A stretch of 64,000 bases of DNA from Leguminivora glycinivorella (Eukaryota > Arthropoda > Insecta > Lepidoptera > Tortricidae). This document shows positions 12,201 through 22,356 of this stretch, one piece after another (position 1 is the stretch's first letter; each line of letters opens with the position of its first letter). The position numbers were made by a program, and so were the translations under genes. Location of the stretch: positions 3,672,585-3,736,584 of the forward strand of contig NC_062978.1 in the NCBI RefSeq assembly GCF_023078275.1, given 5' to 3'. The notes below the pieces were generated by a model, which saw nothing but the letters and a program-made list of their open reading frames with translations, searched no databases and was not told the origin of the DNA.

Positions 12201-15200
12201 TGGTGAAGATCTGCATGCGCGAGCGCTCATTCCCGCGGTCGCAGACCACGAACTTGCCGGTGGCACGCACTACGGCCACCTTGCGCGGGTACCACAACTG
12301 CCCCTCTTCCTTGCCAGCTACACCGAAGTTGAACTTGTGGTTGCCGGATTTGTCGAAAACCTGGAATTAATAAGTAGTATTAGTGAATCCTTTGGTTTCT
12401 GACTAACTTTATATTACTGTCTTTCTAAGCCAGAATTAGATTTTTTTCAATAGCTTTACTGTCCCAACTAAACTGTCAACTGGCATTGTAATTTTGTATT
12501 GGAGATTTGCCGTGCAAGGGGCAGAGACTGTTTTGACAACACAACAACAACAAAACAACATAAGACTGTTGTATCTCTTTTTATCCCTTTTTTTATGTCT
12601 TTATTTTAGGTATATACATTTTTTTTATTGTTATTTTATTTACCTACCTATATTTAACTACTACTTTTACTAAATGATCTACCATTACCAATACGATAAT
12701 TAATCCAATACTATAACGTGACGTAAGGCCGGTTTCACTTTACATTGTATTTGAACTGACAATGGTAAGTAGTAAAAAGACGTTCATTGACATTCAAGAG
12801 GTTAAAAGCCTAGCAACTTTCAATAGAATAAATCGACCCCGTCTAATCAACGGAGGCGGACTACAAACTCACCGTAATACGATGATTATTGGTGTCCGCG
12901 ACGATGATGTCCTCGTCGTTCCCGAGACAGAACCCGTGCGGGGAGTTGAACTGGCCCTTGCCGCCGCCCAGCTGTCCGAACTTGAACCGGATGTGCATGG
13001 GCGTGGCCTTGGTGGCGCGCACCAGCGGCGCGGGCGGCGCCACCAGCGCCGCCTCCTCCGCCGCCGTGAGCAGCGGCCGCCCCGGCGACACGCCGCGCCC
13101 GCCCATGCCGCCCACTCCGCCGAACCCGTTCACTTCTGGAAACATTACTACGTTTACCTTTCGCCAAATTAAATTTACCTAATTCGATTTGTAGATTACA
13201 CGTACCCGTGTTCAAGCCCAATTTGGCGAGCGCCTGCAGGTTGTTGTACGCCTGAGGCGAGTTCAGGTCCTGGGCGAGCAGCTCGGCCAGCGTCAAGGCG
13301 GGCGCGGGCGACGCGTGCGGCGGCGGCGGCGCGTCCTTCTCGGCGATGCTGGCCAGCTGCTGCAGGTTGTACTCCACCATGGACGCGCACGGCAGCGTCG
13401 GCACGCTGTTCACGCTGCCCACTCCCGGGATCACGCTGTTGTTCACGACCGGCCCCACGCCCGGGACCCCGATGGTGGGCACTCCGCTCACTCCCGGCAC
13501 GCCCACGATGTTTCCGACCCCGGTGATGCGGCGATAGTCGTCGAACACGGGCGTGTTGGTCACGGACACGGCGGGCGAGTGAGAGTTGAAGTCACGGAGA
13601 CGATCGCCGATGACTCGCTGGCGCGCTTTCGCTCTTCGGCGCGAGTCGCTTCGGTGCGGAAAACTCCGAAGGTGTCCTCGGTGATAGCATCGAACTTATC
13701 GATTTTAGATACGAATTCCACAGAGTAATCGACGTCAAATTCGGGGGCTCCTTCCAGTAAGCGAGAGAATTGAGACGCCACGGTCTTTTTTAACATCACG
13801 ATTTCGGTACCGTCACCGGAATTGAGAAGCCTCGCTGCGAATTTGCATGCGGTGTCGATGCGTTGCACGGTCTTGTCTACCCTGTCGAACAGATCCATGA
13901 CCTTGAGTTCCCGCTCCTTGTGGAGCCGCTCGAGTTCCTCGAGGGCCTTTTCGCGGCGTCTCTCGAGAGCCGCTTTATACGCGTGGAAAGCCTCATTAAT
14001 AACATTTTCGGCGTCATCGCGCTGACGCTGCAGGTCGCCGAGCGCGTCGTCGAGGCGGGCGGAGGCGCTGCCGGCCGCGGCCGCCCGCGCGGTGGCCTCG
14101 GTGATGAGGGTCCTGAGCTCGGCTCGCAGATTGGGTTCGGCGTCGACGATGCGCTCGCAGCGATGTTCTCCAACCTTGTGCTCGATAGTAAGGCATTCCG
14201 TGCAAGCTCCGACTTCGCATTCGCAGCAATAAAACTTCAGGCTCTCTCCGATGTGACGCGAACAGAAAATTGGCTTGTGCACGGCGGCTTTCTCTTTGGA
14301 TGACCGCAAGGCATCGAACGGTACGACTCGGTGGTTTTCGAAGCATCTCATGAACTCGTGAGCTGAGTTGCAGTTGGAACACAAGAAGTGGGAGCAGTCA
14401 GTACATCTGGCTACTGCTGGCTCCTTGCTCTTGCAGCAAGTGCAGACCACCGATTGGTCCATGGCTGAGACATCCAGAATGTTGGTGAGGACATAGTCTG
14501 ATGGAAGAGAAGCAGCTCCACCACCAGAAATCTGTGTGAACAAGTTTTACTGTTACCACCGCAAAAGGTATAAATCATGACGGCATTATTTACGGTAAAA
14601 AAATTATCTTGCTTAAAAAGGTACCTACGTAATAATCTAATAATCAGAGATCGGAAAAATTTGCGTCATTGCTCGCAATAATGTGGACATGTCTCCAAAA
14701 TTAATGAAATAATTGATCATTTAATTAATTTCTTACTTGACATATAATTTGATTCCTAGTCAATAAATACAAAAGTTTGTTGTAAAAGTATAGATTTATT
14801 AAAGAAAATAATCAGTATTTTTTCCAAATTTCAGCAGTCAGCAGTACTTAAGTACTGAAAAACTCCGCTTGCAATCCACTGATGTTAATGGGGCAAACTT
14901 AAGTACTTTTATAGGAATATTATTATTCCAATATAATTCAGAGTTATTTTCTGTTCTAAGTTGTGGGCGATAACCTCAAAATCGGGATTTAGTATCTGCA
15001 TAGTTGTTTGAATTTACATCCATAATATATATAGTATAGGTAAATACGCATACGTACCATTTTCACGTCGTATTATATTAAATTCAATTTTCGCCACTAA
15101 TTCGTTTTTAAACTGGCGATTTAGGCACTCACCAGTAAAGAAAATGCCATTTTTTAAATTTGCTGCCCATTAGGTATCGTACGTACGTCGTACGTAATTT

Positions 15201-15933
15201 AGGTACGGCAAATACGACTGTAATTTGAATACTATCAATGTCAAAATATATATATTAAGAAAAAGTGAATCCACGGAGGTTTTATATCTAGAGAACTAGA
15301 CAAACTAGTTAAATAAATGTACACTTTAACAAACTTTTGTATTTATTGACTAGGAATCAAATTATATGTCAAGTAAGAAATTAATTAAATGATTAATTAT
15401 TTGATTAATTTTGGAGACATGTCCACATTATTGCGAGCAATGACGCAAATTTTTCCGATCTCTGCTAATAATATAAATGTAATTTGAATCAAGTGGGCTA
15501 TGGGGTAGTAACTTTATAAAGTTATCAAAGTCAGCCTTGAAATACTGACAATAATGATTGCTTACTTAAATAACAATATAATGTTTTAGCTACCTTCGTT
15601 TCCTGTTTGCATATTGGGCATTCCACGGCCAAATCATACTTTAGTGTGTCTCCTGCTTCATTCACCATCAGTTTGTCTATGCATGCTTCGCAGAAAACAT
15701 GAAGACAAGATAATACTCGAGGACTGCATAACTTATTGCTAAAAGAAAAAGCAAATTTTTAATGTGAGATAAAAAAGTTTCAATTTTTTTTTTTTTACAA
15801 TACAATGAATCTATACTTACTCGCAAATGTTACAATTTTGCTCTTGATTCCCATTATCGGTGGGCTCCAGAGACCCTTCTTCGGGTAAAATAACCAGACC
15901 ATCCCCATACAGGTCCCCATTCAGTTCTTCCAT
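6240..15933 (-). CDS. mei-P26: TRIM-NHL protein, mei-P26 / ncl-1 type (8 coding exons)
   Basis: Coding exons, minus strand: 15933-15821, 15738-15594, 14531-13206, 13135-12873, 12360-12172, 9261-9093, 8287-8055 and 6344-6240 (stop). Together they encode about 847 residues. Exons 1-2 form a C3HC4 RING ([17 protein letters not shown]). Exon 3 has two B-boxes ([28 protein letters not shown]) and a coiled coil, then a low-complexity linker. Exons 4-8 form the NHL propeller ([45 protein letters not shown]) and end in LNTLYIV. In the family, NHL domains bind mRNA and repress translation in stem and germ cells, and the RING can act as a ubiquitin ligase. The RING argues against brat and wech, which lack it; TRIM2/3 and ncl-1 are the alternatives. 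Exon 3 enters at phase 0 and should leave at phase 1, but its 1326 nt are a multiple of three, and the frame changes between about 13600 and 13635. The simplest reading is one missing base. Confidence 0.86.
6578..7094. mobile_element. hAT-type MITE (TAGGGATGTACCGACTA ends)
   Basis: The left end TAGGGATGTACC and right end GGTACATACCTA are inverted, and both subterminal regions are packed with short CCGACTAGTCGG repeats in both orientations. The element is flanked by an 8-bp duplication, CCTACTAC (6570-6577 and 7095-7102), the hallmark of hAT transposition. The centre, about 6795-6900, resembles a degraded tRNA-derived SINE (CCGGCTTGGCTTAGTGGGTA). It lies in the last intron of mei-P26, directly after the exon 7 copy array. 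Confidence 0.75.
7115..8054 (-). repeat. Tandem partial copies of mei-P26 exon 7 (about 180 bp period)
   Basis: Downstream of exon 7 (8287-8055) its 3' half is repeated with its 5' splice site and about 80 bp of intron. Splice-site edges fall at 8055 (true exon), 7873, 7694, 7515 and 7333, giving periods of 182, 179, 179 and 182 bp. Two truncated copies follow, about 7185-7290 and 7115-7155. Every full copy lacks the exon's 3' splice site. All carry TAA where the true exon has TCG in the GIDVSD segment, so they descend from one mutated copy. They are unlikely to be translated. Confidence 0.9.
8737..9062 (-). repeat. Two partial copies of mei-P26 exon 6
   Basis: Two copies of the 3' part of exon 6 (9261-9093) lie downstream in the same orientation, with splice-site edges at 8940 and 8737. 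Both keep the segment encoding [19 protein letters not shown] (FMSWFD in the nearer copy) and the unusual GTCAGT donor. Both begin near the GTGACCGCAGAAGG segment and lack the exon's 3' splice site. The copies are degraded at their upstream ends but nearly unchanged over about 90 bp next to the donor. Confidence 0.85.
9475..9761 (-). repeat. Degraded distal copies of mei-P26 exon 5
   Basis: Two decayed copies of exon 5 lie beyond the mariner insertion. About 9485-9560 still encodes [17 protein letters not shown], matching [17 protein letters not shown] of the true exon. About 9640-9725 retains LAMVR..GKF and an end resembling the splice-site region. They continue the array at 11792-12160, which the element at 9762-11777 splits. 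Confidence 0.65.
9762..11777 (+). mobile_element. Tc1/mariner element, DD41D (rosa-like)
   Basis: The ends are inverted repeats reading TACAGGGTTA(T/C)TTTTTAGTCA, with a TA duplication outside (9760-9761 and 11778-11779). The single gene at 10128-11219 is uninterrupted. At about 2.0 kb the element is long for the superfamily, with about 365 bp before and 560 bp after the gene; both flanks are GC-rich near the gene. It sits in mei-P26 intron 5 in the opposite orientation, inside the array of exon 5 copies. An intact frame and clear ends suggest a fairly recent insertion. Confidence 0.85.
10128..11219 (+). CDS. Mariner-type transposase, DD41D, intact (363 aa)
   Basis: The protein would cut and rejoin the element's ends in the nucleus. 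The N-terminal third is a paired-type helix-turn-helix region ([18 protein letters not shown] near residues 98-115). The catalytic core follows: first Asp in WTDEALF, second Asp in [10 protein letters not shown], and the third acidic residue in [13 protein letters not shown]. Counting between the second and third gives 41 residues, and the third residue is Asp, so DD41D as in the rosa group; classical mariner is DD34D. The start at 10128 is the first ATG, and the length is normal for the superfamily. No stop or frameshift is present, so activity is possible but untested. Confidence 0.88.
   Translation: MYSNREFYEMVRVYARANNNLRVARRLYEAEILPVLRNTGLPNARLPCLQTILSASQNLLDHGQFAVPAHAQGRGAPRLAVEIEEEVLGYFTNNPRASTNDAARRFGVSQYAVWKLLNSAGMHPYHFQPVQALNDQDAGPRRIFCNWLINNADQNILWTDEALFTRVGLYNVHNEHWWEYNNPHVVREHYHQVRFSANVWAGVFRDQILGPYFVEGRLTGATYLDMLRGVIEDHIEENVPLRYLREFYFMHDGAPPHYSRVVREYLDERYGNRWIGRGGPVPWPARSPDLTPCDFFLWGEVKRRVYVEEARDIDDLKNKIILSFNEVKNEHLVLRNISGNVLKRARLCLQQNGLHFEQLLKYN
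11792..12160 (-). repeat. Two degraded tandem copies of mei-P26 exon 5
   Basis: Copies with splice-site edges at 11977 and 11792 follow the true exon 5 (12360-12172). The nearer copy has a stop in place of the Cys codon of FVVCDRG plus small deletions. The farther copy is closer to the true sequence but has two one-base deletions. Both keep the KKIA end and a GTAAGA donor, and neither has the 3' splice site. Confidence 0.82.
14645..15464. mobile_element. hAT-type MITE with about 140-bp inverted repeats (820 bp)
   Basis: The ends read CAGAGATCGGAAAAATTTGC and its complement, and the inverted repeats extend about 140-150 bp on each side. The element is flanked by the 8-bp duplication CTAATAAT (14637-14644 and 15465-15472). 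It lies in mei-P26 intron 2 and has no reading frame of note. Confidence 0.85.
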
Positions 15934-18657
15934 TTTAGCTTATAATTATATTCGTGTATAATGTATATTCCTTGACCTTACTCAACAAAATTCTGAAAGG
16001 AAAAAGAATAAAACATATTCTTAAATTCGAAGAGAATAAAATTTGCTATCTATCTAAATTATACAGAAGAATAATTTTGTGAAATATTCTTCTTATAAGC
16101 ATAACATAGTAAATTCTGTTAGCTGCTAATGATTTAAAATAGAACCTGTAACGCTAGGATTGATGCATGCTATCATTGGTCACCATACTTCCCACAGTTT
16201 AGAAAAATTACAACATGAGAAGTCACAAAACCGCAACAATAGACTTGCATGACAATGATAATGATGACTAGATGCATTTTAGACAACAGGATGATGATAA
16301 GTATTTGTTTCATGTCAAACGGCATAAGCCAGGTCAAGCAAGCCGTGAGGTAATGTGCTTGGCGCGGCAAACGTCCAATGTAGACGTGCTTCTGCTAAGG
16401 CAGGATGCTTGGCTGCACAAAACGCACGCCCTGCTTCAAGCCTAGGCATGACGACGTAGACATTTGCCGCGCTAGGAAATTGCCTCGTGACGTGCCTCAC
16501 TCTGTGTGGACCCAGTTATTTACTTCTTTTCTTTATCCGCAAAAGGTTGTGTACAGGTGCCAAATAAATGACAGGCCCAGAAAGGAAGTGCGCATAAAGG
16601 TGACCCTTACACAGAGCAGAAAGACAGACAGCTAATTAATGAAATAAAATAAAGTACATTTGATTTAAAAGTGATTATAAACTGAACATATAACTGCTTA
16701 TTGGGCCTACTTGAATATGCAAAGCTATATGGTTCTAGTTAGTAAAACAAGTATCACAGTTTTAAGTTCCTGCTGGCAAGTATTGTGCACTAATTAATAT
16801 TGTATGGATTTCTAGTAGTCCAACATAAATGATTTTTATTTTATTTATATTCAATATTGAAATCAAGTAATTTATAATTGTTGAAATTTAATTTTAATTA
16901 GTTACTTTCAAATTTAATTGACATCATTATCTGATAATCAGTATATCAGCAAGTAACTTTGTACAATCAACTGAGAAATTTTAATTGAATTTTTACCAAC
17001 ATTTAGTAATATAATTCGACTTCGAAATAAAACTTAATAAAATCTCAATTCATCAACAAAATCTTGGTAACAAAATAGGAATTAATAAAAACAAATTTAA
17101 CTTTTCCCTTAATTTTTGTACAAACTTTTCGAGAACTGCTGATATAAAGTATTTACATCAACTGATGATCATGAATTTTTAGTTTAGAGTACCCCAAATA
17201 GTGCGGGGCGGAAATGACTAATTAGTATGAGAGTACAGTCCCTGCTGGCAGAAAGCATGAAACTTGGCATGTATATAGCTTATAGGTTTATAAGAAAATA
17301 TGGAAGTAGAAACACGCCGAGGTGTCAATGTTTCCCCTCTTTCCCCCCACTTTCGTATCCCTGATTTCAGTTTTTTAATATTTCCATGAAAACCGTGAAC
17401 GCTACCATCACGATGTCTAGGAGAAATATGTTCTTCATAAAATTCTCTACAATATTGTCTTTGGAAGTATAAAGCTAAAGTCCAACTAAAGAACTTATAA
17501 TTTTCAAACTATGCTCATTTTCCCCTAACAAATTTTCTCTGATGACCATATTGTAGAGAATTTTATGAAGAATATACTTCTCCTAGACATCGTGATGATA
17601 GCTTTCACGGTTTTCATGGAAATATTAAAAAACTGAAATCAGGGATACAAAAGTGGGGGGAAAGAGGGGAAACATTGACACCTCGGCGTGTTTCTACTTC
17701 CATATTTTCTTATAAACTTATAAGCTATATACATGCCAAGTTTCACGCTTTCTGCCAGACCAGACTGTACATCTGGTTAAGAACTCGGACTAAAATGTAT
17801 TAGTAGCTCCTAATGTAATTCATCCAAATGGAAAAGTATAAAAACTAACTATATTTTTTTATTTAGGATACTGACAAGATTTTTGGCAAACACTATTATT
17901 GCCGAGCACACACAAAGATTACACTTTTTGCTGCCGATAAGTCAGAACAACTTTTATTTCAGATTTGTGTCACTAGTTTAAAAAATATTAATGCCCAATG
18001 GCTAAAACACACTCCAAGTTTAAAAAAAATAGTATAACATTTACACCAACATTTTCAAATTACTGTTTTCCAGGTTAGGTTAAAAATTACAAAGTAATTA
18101 ATACATTTAATCCTTAAATAATTGAAACGTCTATACAGATTCCCTTAATTTCTCACATTCAAGCAAGATTAAAAGATAGTAAATAAAATAAAATGTCACA
18201 ATCACAAGTGAACAAATCAATACAAAATTCTCAAGCCAATTTCATTTACACCATATGTTTTCCATAATTAATCGAATCATTTTAATGTTATAATTACAAT
18301 ATTTTGTGAAGTAAACGAATATTGAGGGGGGCGAGGGATATTTTCTGCGGCACTTGACATTTGATTTACTTCATGTCGATGAAAGATTGCACCTGGATAT
18401 AATTCTTGAACTGTCACTTATTCCGAAAGCCCTTTGCTGCATATTTATTGTTGTATTTATTTAATTCTAGTCGTACTACACCAAAATGGCCTCATTCTAA
18501 ATATGTACGCAAGTACCTACCACAAACGCAATGCACCAAACAGACAAAGGCGAAGGTCGTAGTGTATGAGCACCTATGCGCTACGATGTTTGTAATTTCT
18601 TAATGAATAGACCGAGATGCAAAATATTCTAAACTACAATAAGAGTTAATTACTTAC
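15934..18657 (-). other. mei-P26: mei-P26 5' UTR segment and first intron
   Basis: A good 3' splice site (TTCCTTTCAG, edge at 15992) lies 59 bp upstream of the start codon, so the first coding exon has a short 5' untranslated part. The intron is AT-rich. It holds a large fold-back at 17233-17770 and, near 16320-16640, a GC-richer stretch with the CACTCTGTGTGGAC motif that recurs inverted near 41609; this may be a MITE remnant. Confidence 0.5.
17233..17770. mobile_element. Large fold-back element (about 225-bp arms)
   Basis: From GTACAGTC at 17233 the sequence runs about 225 bp, crosses a loop of roughly 90 bp, and returns as its near-perfect complement, ending GACTGTAC at 17770. The arms differ at a small number of positions. 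There is no coding capacity and I see no target duplication, so the superfamily is unknown. It lies in mei-P26 intron 1. Confidence 0.7.
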
Positions 18658-18760
18658 CGTAAAGAGCTAAAATTTGAAGAAAATGCGGATAATCAAGCGA
18701 GCAGAAGGTACTACCACGCCGTAACCAAGAGGTTCTTCATCACTAAGTAAATAAATAAAA
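18658..18760 (-). other. mei-P26: Possible non-coding first exon of mei-P26
   Basis: On the minus strand a consensus donor (CTTTACG followed by GTAAGTAATT) lies at 18658, about 2.7 kb upstream of the 3' splice site at 15992. This is the expected layout for a 5' untranslated first exon. Its upstream edge, the transcription start, cannot be fixed from sequence; the value given is a rough guess. Confidence 0.35.
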
Positions 18761-18769
18761 ATTGAACAT

Positions 18770-19919
18770 CAAGACGCGCGACAGATATTTTTTTTTCTAA
18801 ATTAAATGGTTTCGTTCGATGAATTAAATTAAAGTTTTGTCACGTTCTCATTTTAAAAAAGGCGAATACATCAGTACAAAAGTATTGATTTTCCGTTGCG
18901 CTGCGCTTTTCGTTGGTGTTGCCATATCTTATATATTATTTTTCAACCATAGAAAAAGCACCCAAAATGATATAAAAAAATACTTCAATATCATTCTATG
19001 ATTATTTTAATTGACTATCAGAATAGTATTTCATTGAATAAATTGTTTTAATACTGTTAGACAACCCTATACTTTGGAATTATCTATCCACCTTTTTATA
19101 GCATTTGTCAAATTTAGAATATAACCAGTTGTTGTTACAACGTCTGTAGTGAAATGAAATGGATGTTTTCATTATAATTGCGCAGGCGCAGCTATTGGAA
19201 TGGACATACACTTACAATTTGATAAACAAAACGCAAACACTTTATAAAAAGATTGACAAATGAAGTGACAACTAGGCTTGTGCCGTTTCGTTCGTTGATC
19301 GGAGCGCTCCGATCTCGTTCAATCGCTCCCACGAACTAGTTCGCTCTTTTAGGTCTTTTGCTCATTTAGTTCAGCCAGACCAGCGACCACTGCGGTCGGA
19401 AAGATCAGAACGAATGGGACCGAATAGTGTCAAAATGATACGAATAGTCCACAGATAGTAACATTCCGGGTCGAACGGTGGTAAGTAACCGAAGTTTAAT
19501 ATGAAAACTTGACGTTTTTTTCTAGCTCTGCTAAGTAGCTCTCGCTCTCGGTCGGCGCAGTCACACGCTCGTTCTCGATCCAAACCGCTCGCGCTCGCCG
19601 ATCCTATACTGAACTAAATGAGCAAAGACCGATTCTCAGAGCACGGAAAGATTCAGTTCATTTCGGTCATTGATGGGATTTTATTCCTAACAGTTCATAG
19701 TTCGTGAACGACACAAGCCTAGTGACAACTCTGCGAAAACTGTCAATGTGTCAACAAGTCGATGTCCGTGATCCTACATTTTTATCACTAAAACCAAAAA
19801 GAAAGTAATTTCTTAATAGTTTTAACCTTAATTTCCTATTATTGTTCGTATTCAGAAGAGCTGAAATAAGGAAACAAAGGTTTTACAAATATTAATTATA
19901 AAGGATACGTGGATATAAA
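18770..19919. promoter_or_regulatory. Probable divergent promoter region, mei-P26 / Srp9
   Basis: The minus-strand mei-P26 and plus-strand Srp9 are head to head, and this roughly 1.1-kb interval is the only space for their promoters. I see no TATA box I would trust. The interval contains a 449-bp hAT MITE at 19273-19721, leaving about 500 bp on the mei-P26 side and about 200 bp directly upstream of the Srp9 start. Confidence 0.35.
19273..19721. mobile_element. hAT-type MITE (TAGGCTTGTG ends)
   Basis: The ends TAGGCTTGTGCCGTT and AACGACACAAGCCTA are inverted, with an 8-bp duplication GTGACAAC at 19265-19272 and 19722-19729. Internal GAACGAGCG- and GATCGGAGCG-like motifs occur in both orientations. 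It sits in the presumed promoter interval between mei-P26 and Srp9. Confidence 0.82.
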
Positions 19920-20774
19920 ATGACATTCATACCTAGTTGGGAAGAATTTGAAAGGTCTGCAGAAATGTTGTATTTGCGGGATCCAATTAACACACGATAC
20001 AGCATGAAGTATTCCCATTCGAAGGGGGCATTTCTTGTTAAAATTACAGATAATAAAAAGGTCAGTATAACACAGTACACTACACATTTTGAAAATTATG
20101 AAAGAAGCAAGGGTACTTTCATATCTTATTTAATTATAAAAGTTACTTGCAAATAACTCATTCGGTTTTTCAAATCGTAGTCAAGGAACATAGTTTCAAA
20201 GTGCAACTATATTTTTTACAGAAAGTATGTAAAGCATGGCAGCGGGCAGGAACATTTCTGAAGTTAGTCACCTGCCATGATTACTTTCCATGACAGAATT
20301 ATCCCCCTATGCTTCCATGTCAGAATTATCCCCCTATGCATCCCTATTATGCTTCATGTGCTATAAGCACTATCAGAATCTATATAGCAGCAGTGATCAC
20401 TTACCATCAGGCGACCTGTCTGCTCGTTTACCTCCTAGGCCATAAAAAAAACTATTACTACAAAATCTTTAAATTCCTATAAGAGAGCTTCTTATAAATT
20501 GGTATAAATAAAATGTAGATGGTATGCTTTTCTAAGATCAAGTAGGCAAGCATCAAGGTACAGCACAAACACATGCTCATACAATGTAATTATTTATTGT
20601 GTATTAAATCAATCTCTACATTGATTTGATGGACATTTTCTTAAATTCATATTTTAATGAAATTGTTTTTTTTTTCAGTGTCTCCAATACAAAACAGAAG
20701 TCCAGCAAGATGTCAGGAAAATAGACAAGTTTATTTCAAACTTAATGAGACATATGGCATCTAATGATAAATAA
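19920..20774 (+). CDS. Srp9: Signal recognition particle 9 kDa subunit, SRP9 (2 exons)
   Basis: Exons 19920-20060 (47 codons, phase 0) and 20679-20774 (31 codons and stop) give a 78-residue protein. With SRP14, SRP9 binds the Alu domain of SRP RNA in the cytosol and pauses translation elongation during targeting to the endoplasmic reticulum. The N-terminus MTFIPSWEEFERSAEMLYL and the following YSMKYSHSKGAFLVKITD match the family pattern (WEEF..AAE.LYL, KYRHSDG.L.VK.TD), as do the length and the KTEVQQDVRKIDKF helix. The intron starts GTCAGT and ends in a T-rich tract and CAG. It contains a repeat remnant (about 20390-20450) common in Lepidoptera. Nothing is broken. An AATAAA overlaps the stop codon and further A-rich sequence follows. 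Confidence 0.9.
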
Positions 20775-21921
20775 AAAAATAAGGATTGAAACTGTAGTTT
20801 TACATCTGTAAAATACCAATAGAGCCTGGCAAAAAATAATAGAAACTAAAAAGTGGGAACATCACTGTTGTCCTGTTTTCTTACACATATTGATTTGAAA
20901 GAGACAACACTATGTTACCACTTTTATATCCTGTTTTTTTTACCACACTAGTCTTATATCTCAAAAAGCCTTTACAAACAACTTGAAAATAATGGGGTTG
21001 AATTGATGAACAGGGCGTTATCTTGTCCTGTCAATGATTTTTGTTCTTGGCTGTTACCCCAACTTAACGATAAAATTATTCAAAAACTGAAAAATGTATT
21101 CATAAATATAAACATTTAAAATTTTACATTCCTTCATTTTGTTTGTTCTGTGTAAAACTTTGTATATGACTTGCACATTGAATAGGTTTCCAACTTAATA
21201 CACAATAGAATCAAATGACTCTGCCAAATTGGTTGCAATTTACAAATTTACGTGTTTTCTAATTATTATCATAGGCATATTTATTTTGTCGTTCAAGCAA
21301 ATCCGACCCTGCCTACTTTAAAATACATAATATAGCATTAGCAGACCGTACCTCACCAAGGTCATCACATATTATCCTCTAAGTGGGAGTGAGAAAGAGT
21401 TATTCTTCTCTCGCTCTCATATTTTAGGTGAAAAAACTCGCCGTACGGATTTTTTATTTTCGATTTTTCGTTCTTTGAACATGGCAATACTGGCAAATAA
21501 TGTTGCCACAAGCCGGAGTGCTCATCGGTGTTACTAGTGTTTTATTCCCATGATAATTACGAAAAATTATTTACGGTGGGGTAATTTAAACACACTCAAG
21601 CTGTCACTGTAAAAATGGAGCTGATCTTCTGACTTACTTACTACTGTATTTTGATTAGTTTTAATAAACAGCCAATTACAAACGGTCAAACAAATCCTGG
21701 CAAAATAAAAAAAAAAAAATTAGCGCTCAGAAACCAATTATCTTCAAAAAACGACTAGTCATAGCGACAAAGTTGCTCGGCGACTTACGTATTTGTATAA
21801 AAAGTTGCGTCACTTCGTGAGCGCACTTTCATACTAGCCCAAAAAGTCATTAAGTCACCCGTAGGCGCACCCTCTAACATAACCATTTAAAAATTGATTG
21901 AGGTTTAATTCTCATAGAGAA
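20775..21921. other. Srp9-Spt20 intergenic stretch, no gene seen
   Basis: This is AT-rich sequence with no recognised reading frame. An inverted pair CCGTAC...GTACGG near 21346-21450 may mark a small MITE. Confidence 0.4.
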
Positions 21922-22312
21922 TTAGGATTTCGCGCTTTTTCCGATATCTGATATAGGACCAATATTGTGAATTAAGCTTCCCATTCATCGTGGATCCATC
22001 GTGCCGATCGTACGACAGATATCGTGGCGATCGGTTGCATCGAAAATGCCAGCCATGTATGGCTCTCGTAAACGATCAATCGCCCCGTTACTCGAACGAA
22101 GTAAGTATAAGATAAAAATAGAATCGTTGGTCGCAAGTGGCCACAAACTTTCGATCCATCGTTGCGATATATTAAAATACAATGTCGATCGGCAGTTTCG
22201 ATTAAATATGTTATGATCGCACAGATGAATCGTACCGTGAAAGGTGCCATCTTTGATTTTTACTGTGACATCCTTCCTACATCCGATATCGGATCGGGTA
22301 ATGTAAAAACGT
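21922..22312. mobile_element. Decayed MITE of the 4358 / 37019 family
   Basis: The right end (TCCTACATCCGATATCGG followed by an ATCGGGTAATGTAAAAACG end) matches the copies at 4358-4481 and 37019-37717. The left end, with CCGATATCTGATATAGGACC, is a degraded version of the same terminus. The interior has repeated ATCGATCG-like words and no open frame of interest. Confidence 0.6.
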
Positions 22313-22356
22313 TCTCGGTACTTAGTACCGTAAAAAAAAATCAAAGGTCCATGGCT

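Noticed and set aside
12886..13728. Long GC-rich frames on both strands over mei-P26 exons 3 and 4
   Set aside because: The plus-strand ones are antisense shadows; the minus-strand 227-codon one is the true exon 3 frame after the frame change, running on into intron sequence.
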